This document shows positions 26,227-32,389 of a stretch of DNA of 64,000 nucleotides, piece by piece. The first letter of the stretch is position 1, and the number at the start of each line of letters is the position of its first letter. The position numbers and the translations under genes are program-made. Below the pieces are notes generated by a model. That model was not told the DNA's origin and searched no databases. It was given only the letters and a program-made list of their open reading frames with translations. The stretch comes from Biomphalaria glabrata (lineage: Eukaryota; Mollusca; Gastropoda; Planorbidae). The DNA is taken from positions 8,553,934-8,617,933 of the forward strand of contig NC_074711.1 of assembly GCF_947242115.1 (NCBI RefSeq), given 5' to 3'.

Positions 26227-29200
26227 GTGTGTGTATATGTAATTAATCTTCATTACATTCTGATCTTTCATTCTTTCAACGTTTTTCTACCCTAGAATAC
26301 TCTCTTCCTATAATTAGTGGAAAGACAGTACACACCGCCAAAGGGCAGCTAGAAAGTCCGGGAGGGCGCTTTGAGCTTCCCCTCCCCCTCCCCCCCCCAG
26401 TCCAGTCGGGCACGGGGCTAAGCCCCGGAACCAAGCGTTATTTCCGTTATTTTAAACTTAAAAATGCATATTCTGAGGTATCTACAGTGCAATTAGCCTG
26501 CTACTCTTCCGCTAAAAAAAATAAAAAAAAACAACTCTGCTATTCAATGGAATCCTGCGACTGGTAGAAAATGGTAAAATGCCTTAGTTTTTGTATTGGA
26601 AAGGGGAGGGAAACCACAAAACCCCTTTTGGCTACGCTCATGAAATTTAGTGACTGTAGTTTGCTTAAGTTGGCTGCACTGGGGCAGTAAGTAAAGTTTC
26701 CCTTTCAGACAATGAGGTCTGAGGCAATTTTATTATTATTATTATTATAACTAAGCATAACATGATATTTGTTCTGCGACAATTACAAGAAAAATGCAAA
26801 AAGCAGCACTTAAACCTATACGCTGCCTTTGTGGACCTCACCAAGGCTTTCGACACGGTCAGTCGCGATGGTTTGTGGAGGATTTTGGCCAGGCTGGGAT
26901 GCCCATCTACGTTCCTATTCATTCACAAGCAGCTTCACGTTGGACAAAAAGGCCAGATCAGACAAAATGGTGCCCTTTCTGATCACTTCCCAATAGAAAA
27001 TGGCGTGAAGCAGGGCTGTGTACTTGCTCCTACTCTATTCGCTATCTTCTTTGGCGTAATGCTGGGTCAAATGAGGCAGTGATTGCACGAAGGCATCTAT
27101 ATCCGGTTTCGTTGTGACGGCAATGTGTTCAATCTTCGACGTCTACTATTCCATAAAAAAACAAAGGAAATGGTCATAACGGAGCTTCTCTATGCTAGCT
27201 CAAAATGATCATGACCTCAAGAACGCGGTAAACGAATTTGCATACGCTGCCGCCTCTTTCGGTCTATCTATAAGCCTCGGGAAAACAGAATTTATGTTCC
27301 AGAAGTCACACAATAAAACATACTTAGCCCCAAGGATTACCATAAACGGACAGCCCCTTAATGTGGTAGACCACTTCACATATCTAGGTATTACAGTGTC
27401 AATTGACGCCTCACTTTCAATTGAAGTTGATAACAGTCTGTCCAGGGCCAGTAGCGCTTTTGGACGCCTTCAGGTGAGAGTTTGGCGGAACAGATCGCTC
27501 TGAATACCTACATGAATCAGTATCTACCAGGCGGTGGTTCTCTCAACCCTTCTGTATGGCTCCGAGACATGGACACTATACAGGAAACATCTAAGACTTC
27601 TTTAGCGCTTCCACCAAAGATGCTTGCTCTCCATCATGGACATACGGTGGCAAGACCGCACTACAAACAGCGATGTCCTTGCGAACGCCGGTATAGACAG
27701 TTACGCTGGGCAGGGCACGTTTCCCATATGGGAGACGAACGTATGCCAAAGGCAGTCTTTTTTGGTGAGCTAAAAGGTGGTCAACGTAACAGAGGCGCCC
27801 CACGGAAACGCTTCAAAGACCAGCTTAGGCGTCAACTTTCCTTGGCTGATATAAAAGAGAGCACCTGGTTGCATGCGGCCTCAGAACGAGACAGCTGGAG
27901 ATCACTCACGAAGGCCGCGGGATACACATTTGAGACCAAAAGAAAATCTGCTGCCTAGGACAAACGCAGACGGCGAAAAAGAAAATATAAATCGACCACA
28001 ATCGGACAATGGTTATGTTTGCCCTGGATGTGGCAAAATATGTAGGTCTCAGCTGAGGCTGCGCAGCCACGGGAAATATTGCATTCCTCACTAATCTTCG
28101 GACTCGAAGACTAGCCTTATTATTATTACTAAGCATAAGTTTGCCATTAATTATAATAGTATAAAAATTAATTTACATCTAGATTTATTTTTTAATTAAA
28201 TAGTTTTTTTTGTAAGCCCTAAGTGTAGTATTTTTAAATCTATGTTATTAAAAATAAACAAAAATAAACTTGCTTTTTCTTTTCAAATCGCAGAAATTAG
28301 AGCATTATACCCATATTGAGCTGTGAATAGGTTGGGTGGCTTGCAATTTTGCGGCTGTGTATATGTGTTAATTTCTTTTAAGTATTGTTAAAGAGGTAAT
28401 TGTCGCGCCTATCTTTTTTTTTCTGCTTTATATCATGTTTTCTAACTTAACCTCTCTCATCCCTCTTTTTGGTTCAATTTCATTGGAACCATCAAAAGAC
28501 GGGAGAGGGAAGGAGCAAAATAAAAAAATAGGAGTGCCATCAAAGGCACATGCCGACCAGCAAAATGAGTAGGCCAAACACAACCTCGAAGACATCAAAG
28601 CAGTCCGTGCCGCTCGTGCATAGCAGAAAGGACGGTCTAACGTTTTGCAAATGATAATACGTACAGTGTATAGTGTATCTATTTTTATTTATTTTTCTTC
28701 ATATTCTTGTTGACTTTCAAACCAAATTAATTGTAATAAGAATTAGAAAAAAAACGTGTTCGGGCCTTTGTGTCTTGCTGCTGTCACTTTTTTTTAAGTT
28801 GTCTGCATTGAAATTTTTTTTTCTTTGGTCGCGACCAGACCGGCCCATTTGGTACCGGCCCACCGGGCATTTGCCCTTTTTGCCCATATAGCCAGTCCGC
28901 CCCTGGTCAAGAGTCATGGGCCTAAGTGAAATGAACCCCTTTGCGTCATTGTTTCTACTCCACATGCTGTGGGCCCCTAATTGTGTTTGGCCCGGGCTCA
29001 TTGAACCCCTTCGTGCCATGGATGCTGCGCCACTGGTGTTAGGCCTCTGCATTCCGGAACCCTTCTTATATGCTCGCTCTTCCATGTGGATCTATCCAGT
29101 TCCACTTTTTTCCAACTGCTGGTGTCGATTTTGAAGAGCTTCATACGTTTGCATACATCAGTATACCTTAAAAGTGGACAGTTAGTGGCTCTCCTGTCTT

Positions 29201-29907
29201 CTGTTAGATCAGGGTTCTCAACCTGTGGTTCGCGACCCCTTTGGGGGTCGATTGACGATTTGCCAGGGGTCGCCTAAGACCATCAAAAAATGAATTGTTT
29301 TTGTCTATTCTTCTATTGCTGTATGTGTGAGTGTGTGTGTGTGGGGGGGGGGTCGCGGCAGAGTGGGGGATTGTAAAAAGGGGTCGCCGAGCCTAAAAAG
29401 TTGAGAACCGCTGTGTTAGATCATCATACAGAATGTCATGTTGAAGTCGACCTGGTGGCATTCTATGAACGTGGCACGTGGCCAAACCAGACAAGGCGTC
29501 TGCTGCTGATAACAGAGAAGATGTCCCGGTAGCCTGCTCTTCGCAGCACTTCCTCATTGGTTATTTTATCTTGCCACCTTATTTTATAAGATCCGCATAA
29601 GACATCAAAATTATTTAAAATATGACAAGGGATATAACCTAATTAAACCGTTTCGACTGATACATCGTGTTTAGAAAATTTTTAAAAACAATATTCATCC
29701 TTGTGTCAAGTAGAAGTAATATTGATAAATGCCATTTAAGTTCTTCAAATTATGATTAGGTCATTCTAATTAGTCTCAATGATAATTTTCCAAGTTTTTA
29801 AAATGCATAGTGTGTAGATCACAAAATAAAATCATGGTGGAAGTCAGACAAAACTTACCCAAATACATGGTGAGCGGAATCAGGAGTAAAACACTTCGGG
29901 CTATCAT
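10392..29907 (-). CDS. secA: secreted protein of unrecognised family, five coding exons, 251 aa
   Basis: Coding exons are 29907..29859, 19744..19535, 12913..12545, 12359..12290 and 10449..10392 (49+210+369+70+58 = 756 nt). Every junction is GT-AG and the phases (1,1,1,2) join without a stop. Residues 1-16, MIARSVLLLIPLTMYL, form a hydrophobic signal peptide. The only two cysteines, C18 and C23, lie just after it. The rest is charged and probably helical, with no membrane segment. Residues shared with secB include EWTDLTD (exon 2), LKR-APT (114-120), PND-SF (134-139), WQK (151-153), KLVLL (159-163), YVAK (168-171) and KWF (175-177). I do not recognise the family; a small secreted helical effector, binding or immune protein is only a guess. 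Introns total 18.7 kb, mostly transposons. Confidence 0.8.
10725..10805. repeat. Poly-G/poly-C dispersed element fragment
   Basis: Contains ATGAGCGTAGCCAGGGGGGG and a run of C. The GAGCGTAGCCA phrase recurs inside the hAT-like elements at 24.3 and 26.6 kb. Confidence 0.45.
11000..11312 (-). mobile_element. LINE fragment, region between endonuclease and reverse transcriptase
   Basis: An open 97-codon frame holds HAPLVTRTVSVRPSAPWMTE followed by DIKTAKLIRRRAERTF. This is the conserved linker of Jockey/CR1-type LINE ORF2 proteins. It lies in secA intron 4 and no other part of the element is attached. Confidence 0.7.
11325..11555 (-). repeat. tRNA-derived SINE, family 1
   Basis: TCATCTATTTCTGTGG..., GGTCAGCACAACGACC, ATAAGAGCTGGATG and a degenerate tRNA-like end (TTAACCGCTTAGCTACCGCGC), in family order on the minus strand. 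Confidence 0.75.
12043..12135. repeat. (CT)n microsatellite in secA intron 4
   Basis: A CT-rich tract; the orthologous place in secB (44508-44650) is also CT-rich. The long reading frames across it are repeat artefacts. Confidence 0.85.
12290..12359 (-). CDS. secA exon 4
   Basis: A 70-nt exon between 'atgtag' and 'gtaaga', encoding SSAGIGLANSESADL and a Lys-rich end. The secB exon has the same length and begins ARAGIGSANRG, so AGIG-AN is the conserved core. Confidence 0.78.
12545..12913 (-). CDS. secA exon 3 (largest exon)
   Basis: A 369-nt exon from 'gatctag' to 'gtactt', encoding residues 87-210. It is open throughout and equal in length to secB 49602-49970. It carries the conserved APT, PND-SF, WQK, KLVLL and YVAK motifs. 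Confidence 0.85.
13119..13305. repeat. Tandem pair of ~97-base repeats with GC palindrome
   Basis: Two copies (13119-13215 and 13216-13305) start with TTCGGGGCGAAGCCCCGACG, which can fold as CGGGGC-GAA-GCCCCG. They continue GCATTCTTC..GCAGAAACGCATTCTCCT. They lie in secA intron 2. Confidence 0.75.
13640..14735. repeat. Satellite-like array with C-runs, units of about 175 bases
   Basis: Four to five imperfect units, each with a phrase like TTGTTCACAAACTATGAT, a following GGACCGCCCCCCCCC and a GGGGAGGGCAG block. The array ends GGATCCGCCAGTGCCTC. A single diverged piece lies at 44336-44402 in secB (minus strand). Confidence 0.7.
15262..16010. repeat. Two tandem ~370-base units; a third unit is in secB
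   Basis: CACTGTAGCAAACT...TTACGGTTACCATTACAT begins both 15275-15640 and 15645-16010. A single related unit occupies about 50770-51115 at the same intron position of secB. So the tandem doubling occurred in secA, or one unit was lost in secB. Confidence 0.7.
16455..17165 (-). mobile_element. LINE 3' end fragment with C-terminal zinc finger
   Basis: It encodes LRWAGHVSRMGDERMPKAVF, then KRFKDQLRHQLSL, then a CPGCGKICRSQL zinc-finger-like end, followed by a 3' UTR with palindromic CTTCGGACTCGAAG and a TTA-type tail. The corresponding place in secB (about 52690) has no insert, so this arrived after the duplication. It is broken. Confidence 0.85.
17518..17760 (+). repeat. Dispersed repeat ('rep5') with GTTTGTGTGGAAACACAAAC palindrome
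   Basis: It starts at CAAGGTTACAAAGATAG and contains the palindrome TTTGTGTGGAAACACAAA, then TCGGCCCCCGAAGTGG, and ends near GTGAACCTGGCC. Relatives: 19914-20030, 30418-30500, 40255-40340 (minus), 48995-49255 (minus), 54420-54540. Confidence 0.65.
17762..17990 (-). repeat. tRNA-derived SINE, family 1, well preserved
   Basis: CCTTTCAGACCTTGTGGTC...; CCAACTAATGTCAGGTACCC; box-B-like GATTCGAACCCGGGACCCC; GGTTCGGAAGCCAAGCGC. One of the best-preserved copies of the family. Confidence 0.85.
18170..18390 (-). repeat. Dispersed repeat 'rep4'
   Basis: AGTAGCCGTTGCATCAGAAC, AGTTTACGAGATCTAAACGG, GGACGGACAGACGGACAGAC, then CCTTTCGGGGGGCCGCTAAA. Same family as 9145-9540, opposite strand. Confidence 0.65.
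18450..18760 (+). repeat. tRNA-derived SINE, family 4
   Basis: tRNA-like head: TGGTTACCACGTTGGCTTGA with a degenerate box B (AGTTAGAATTCAGGTC). The body contains GTAGCGTATTGAGAAAGC. A 5' piece occurs at 53230-53360 in the matching part of secB, and another copy at 60440-60690 (minus). Confidence 0.6.
18985..19262 (+). mobile_element. LINE fragment with reverse-transcriptase FADD box
   Basis: An open frame encodes RDLLFADDCALNACSENDLQ, the catalytic palm motif of a LINE reverse transcriptase. It is truncated on both sides. It lies in secA intron 2, opposite in strand to the gene. Confidence 0.75.
19535..19744 (-). CDS. secA exon 2
   Basis: A 210-nt exon between 'cttattag' and 'gtaagata'. It encodes VCRTEGCGKEDW and then WLEDEWTDLTD, and carries both cysteines. 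A competing acceptor six bases downstream (tctgtag) would bring a stop in frame after an exon-1 donor of phase 1, so the 'attag' acceptor is chosen. Confidence 0.82.
19914..20590 (+). mobile_element. rep5 followed by a LINE 3' end fragment
   Basis: 19914-20030 is rep5. Around 20400-20560 the sequence resembles a LINE ORF2 C-terminus (RWDDIKEWNSLSANETLSKV, then DGSCVVPRW) and is broken. The same arrangement occurs at 54420-55110 in intron 1 of secB, so it predates the gene duplication. Confidence 0.65.
20600..21435. other. secA intron 1, no recognisable element
   Basis: AT-rich; nothing recognised on either strand. Confidence 0.5.
21440..21658 (-). mobile_element. LINE 3' part, first half of a split copy
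   Basis: The sequence CACCAGGCGTCGTTG...TTTCATCC matches the LINE tail at 38.94-39.0 kb. It stops at 21658 exactly where the 7.4-kb insertion begins and resumes at 29044. A later copy of the split point is seen whole at 38890-39860. Confidence 0.75.
22513..23945 (-). mobile_element. LINE fragment carried inside inner element 1
   Basis: In order on the minus strand: QCGFRAGRDRPTSN, AAFVNLTMAFDTVSRDGLWR, NGLKQGCVLAPTLF (reverse-transcriptase blocks), GRQ-type thumb, LRWIGHVSRMGDERMPKAVF, KLFKDQLRRQLSL, CTGCGKICRSQLGLRSHGKYC zinc-finger-like end (written in pieces), then the CTTCGGACTCGAAG hairpin. The catalytic Y-ADD region is deleted (sequence passes from LLYA directly to the following residues) and frames are interrupted. 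Confidence 0.85.
24060..24195 (+). mobile_element. Short LINE 3' end remnant
   Basis: GAATGGGTTACCTGAGTAAGCC and AGGAAAACCAAAGATTTAGC resemble 52870-52920, the end of a CR1-like ORF2 (WNGLPELARKTSDFAEF). Absent from inner element 2, so it is private to this copy. Confidence 0.5.
24724..24810. repeat. (TA)n microsatellite within inner element 1
   Basis: About 35 TA dinucleotides. A matching run lies at the same place in inner element 2 (26165-26222). Confidence 0.95.
26059..28905 (-). mobile_element. Inner hAT-like element 2, inverted relative to element 1, also carrying the LINE
   Basis: It is flanked by GTCAAGAG on both sides (26051-26058, 28906-28913), with ends CAGGGGCGGACTGGGTATC and GCCAGTCCGCCCCTG. 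It is 2847 bases. Internal order is the mirror image of element 1, including the (TA)n run, the GCTACGCTCATG block, the LINE fragment and the flank CTTAAGTTGGCTGCACTGGG. Confidence 0.85.
26758..28100 (+). mobile_element. LINE fragment carried inside inner element 2
   Basis: Same segment as in element 1: MIFVLRQLQEKCKKQHLNLY, DLTKAFDTVSRDGLWRILAR, NGVKQGCVLAPTLF, then LLYA joined directly to the sequence after the lost catalytic aspartates. It continues QLRWAGHVSHMGDERMPKAV, KRFKDQLRRQLSL, CPGCGKICRSQLRLRSHG, then the CTTCGGACTCGAAG hairpin and a TTA tail. Shorter at its 5' side than the copy in element 1. Confidence 0.85.
29044..29640 (-). mobile_element. LINE 3' part, second half of the split copy
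   Basis: Resumes the LINE of 21440-21658 and is further interrupted by the hAT MITE at 29210-29413. The part from 29414 aligns with 55380-55600 in intron 1 of secB, so the LINE was present before the genes were duplicated. On the minus strand the phrase GGTGGCAAGATAAAATAACC is a conserved marker (also at 39.3 kb). Confidence 0.8.
29210..29413. mobile_element. hAT-type MITE, 204 bases, with exact 8-base target duplication
   Basis: Ends are CAGGGTTCTCAAC and GTTGAGAACCGCTG, near-perfect inverted repeats; TCGCGACCCCTTTGGGGGTCG follows the left end. TGTTAGAT occurs on both sides (29202-29209, 29414-29421). The paralogous site in secB (around 55379) has a single TGTTAGAT, the unoccupied state. 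Confidence 0.93.
29859..29907 (-). CDS. secA exon 1 (signal peptide)
   Basis: ATG at 29907. Sixteen codons encode the signal peptide, then G|gtaagtttt. The same exon occurs at 56049-56001 with only two residue changes (A3P, L12F). Confidence 0.83.
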
Positions 29908-30200
29908 GTTGTACATGTGATTTACTCTGCGGTGAATTGCTTACATCTGTGTAATATTAGAAGCGGGATTCCGTTAAGTAGCGTTCTTATGACATGTCAT
30001 TAGTCGAAGACGTTGATTTGTAGTCGAATATCGCGATCAGCTCATAGGCGTATACACTCTCAGTGTTCATGGATGTATACACATAAATTAGATATATCTT
30101 TACTTTATTATCAGTCAGAGTGTTTCAACGTAATACGTCGACGCTTAGAAACATACAGGAGAGTATTAAATCATAGGATGGTTGTGGTAATTGTTGTTAT
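29908..30200 (-). promoter_or_regulatory. secA upstream region, conserved with secB
   Basis: Sequence above the ATG aligns with 56050-56300 above secB, notably TTGATTTGTAGTCGAATA, GATATATCTTTACTT and CAGAGTGTTTCAACGTAATACG (in pieces). No clear TATA box at the expected place. The match fades past about 30150, which probably marks the edge of the shared promoter. Confidence 0.55.
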
Positions 30201-30417
30201 TCATTGTGTGTAAATTGTTTGTAATTGTGAATGTGTTCTTACTATGTAATAGTAATACTGAGTTCGGCTATTGTAGAAAAAACTAAATTAATATTTGGTT
30301 GGACCTATATAATAATCGTACATCATCATATAAATGGCTTACTTATCTTTTATAGAAAAGAGAAGAATGTAGTATTTTCTAAATATAGAAATGCGCACTT
30401 GAGTCATAATAGAAAAT

Positions 30418-30990
30418 ATTACAAAGAGAGTTTGTGTTATCACACAAACTCAGAGTCGGTCCCCTTTGGATCCCTGTCGGGTCCACATATTCCCAAGGAA
30501 TATTCAAGACGTAATTGTATTTTGATTGTCAAAAATAATAAAGATTCATTTTTTTTCTGTTTTACATGTTTCTGATGCTCCTTCAAAGTTAAAGATAATT
30601 TAATTACTTTTACAAACCTCCCGCTGGACGACGGGAGATGGCATCGAGCAGGGTATGAAGCCTAGACCGTCGAGATAATCAGTCCAGCACGCTAACCAGG
30701 CATTGCTGTTAACTTAATGGGAAGCGTGGTCGAGAGGCCAAGTGCGCTTGAACTTGGCTTGGCATGGCTACCTAGAAGGGGGCTCGAGGTTCGACACCCG
30801 ACTCGTGTTTACTGAGCGCCTAAAGACAGCACGGAACCAACTCCTAGATACCCGCTCCCCCCCACTGGTCCACAAAATGAGATTGGACCAAAAGCGCTCT
30901 GAGCATGCTATAAGCATGAAAGTAGCGCTATATAAAAGCTATAATTATTATAATAACAAATTGTTTACAAATTATTATTAATATTGTATA
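30418..30990. repeat. rep5 + SINE family 3 + inserted SINE family 2
   Basis: 30418-30500 is rep5. 30562-30712 is SINE family 3 (minus). SINE family 2 (plus, about 30718-30955) has box-A-like GTGGTCGAGAGGCCAAGTGC and box-B-like CGAGGTTCGACACCC, and ends TAGCGCTATATAAAAGCTAT. The unoccupied site is seen at 9838-9850 (TTAACTTAATAACAAATTG), so this SINE inserted after the block was copied. Confidence 0.7.
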
Positions 30991-30999
30991 ATAATTAAT

Positions 31000-31540
31000 A
31001 TTATTACTCAAGAGATATATAATACTTTAGGGCATGACATCTACTTGATATGTACAACATCTCATACGAGAAAGATGTTAGATAATCTTTCAGCATTGAT
31101 ATGTAATTGAAATGGAAAGGAAAAAAAGAACGTGACGGAACTACTGACCGACAGACAAAACGCACAAAAATAAGCGTCTTGTATTCTGAAAAACAAAAAA
31201 GAAATAAAATCTGATTATTTTTAAAATTTTTAGGGAACTGATTAGTAAAATGTCTTGCCGCTGCTTGTCACGCTACTGCACGAGAGTTGCTGCATAAAGG
31301 TCCATTAAAAAAAAATATGGGTGATATTAACATACAAAGTGCATTCTTAGCCCTTATAAACAAACATAAATGTTTTCTTTTAATTTTAGCAGCTAGTTTG
31401 ACCAGAAAAAAAAACACCTTTAACTAATATTTATATGTGTTGTGAACATTTCTTGTACATTCTCCAGACACGCTTGATGTTTCTGAAACAATAGTACAAT
31501 AGATCTATTCTTAACATATTGTAACATTATTTCTCTTACA
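31000..31540. other. Intergenic DNA, nothing recognised
   Basis: AT-rich; no gene, RNA or repeat recognised. Confidence 0.5.
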
Positions 31541-31544
31541 TTTA

Positions 31545-31795
31545 TGTTTGTTTTAGAATTGGTGTATTTTTATGAAAAAATCGCTTGCATAATTAATTGT
31601 ATAAATTAAACGGTTTGCTTTAAGAAAACTAAAAGTAGCTGTTGAACCTAAACTTTTCAAGCCGCATCGCATGGTGAAATAATATTTTTCATTCCTTTTC
31701 TAGTTTTCGAGATCTAAGTGTGACAGACGGACAGACCGACACACGGATATTTTACACAAACCCTATACAGGCTTTTCGCCATACGGGGCCGCTAA
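31545..31795 (-). repeat. Dispersed repeat 'rep4'
   Basis: AAAGTAGCTGTTGAACC, TTTTCGAGATCTAAGTGTGAC, CAGACGGACAGACC and CATACGGGGCCGCTAAG follow the same order as the copy at 18170. Confidence 0.6.
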
Positions 31796-32389
31796 GAAAA
31801 ACAATGACGTGGCACAAACAGAATTATGAAGTTTTGTGTAATGTTATGGCATGATTAGGAATTAGTTATTTGTTTCGGGAATAAGGGGAAAGTTTTTACT
31901 TAGTAAAACTTTCGTGATAGTTTTTTTTTTTTTTTAAAAGTAAGAACGATATACCAGTCGACATAAACAATGGACTCATAGATATAAATTTATGAAGTAA
32001 CGAGAGACACTTTTAGAAACGTCCATACTTTGGGGCATCGTATAACGTTTCGAGAAGGCCTACTTTTTTTGTTGTGGAAGGGAAGAAAACCATCCTGTCA
32101 AAGCCCTCTGTGAAGAGATATATACCTGCCCGGCATCTTGAAAGCGAAGAACGAACGTTGAAGGTTACCTTTGCAAGGCCAATTATCCTACTATCTACGG
32201 CACTTGAGTATAGTAGCGTTATACTGCTCTGATTATTGGTCGAATCTGTGCTACACGCTAGATAGCCAGATAACTGTCATTTTAGCTGTCGTGTCTGTGT
32301 TTGTAATGTTATTACAGCGCCTTGAGCCTATATTTTGTTTGTTAACAGCGCTTTATAAATAAAATTATTATTATTATTATAGCCGTTAC

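Larger units (their letters stand above)
21659..29035. mobile_element. Outer hAT-like element (7.4 kb with nested insertions)
   Basis: It begins CAGTGGCGTAGC and ends GCTGCGCCACTG, an imperfect terminal inverted repeat. It is flanked by an exact 8-base target duplication GTGTTAGG (21651-21658 and 29036-29043). Its own sequence appears limited to the outer few hundred bases and the spacer 24929-26050; the rest is two further elements. No transposase reading frame is visible, so it is non-autonomous. Confidence 0.75.
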
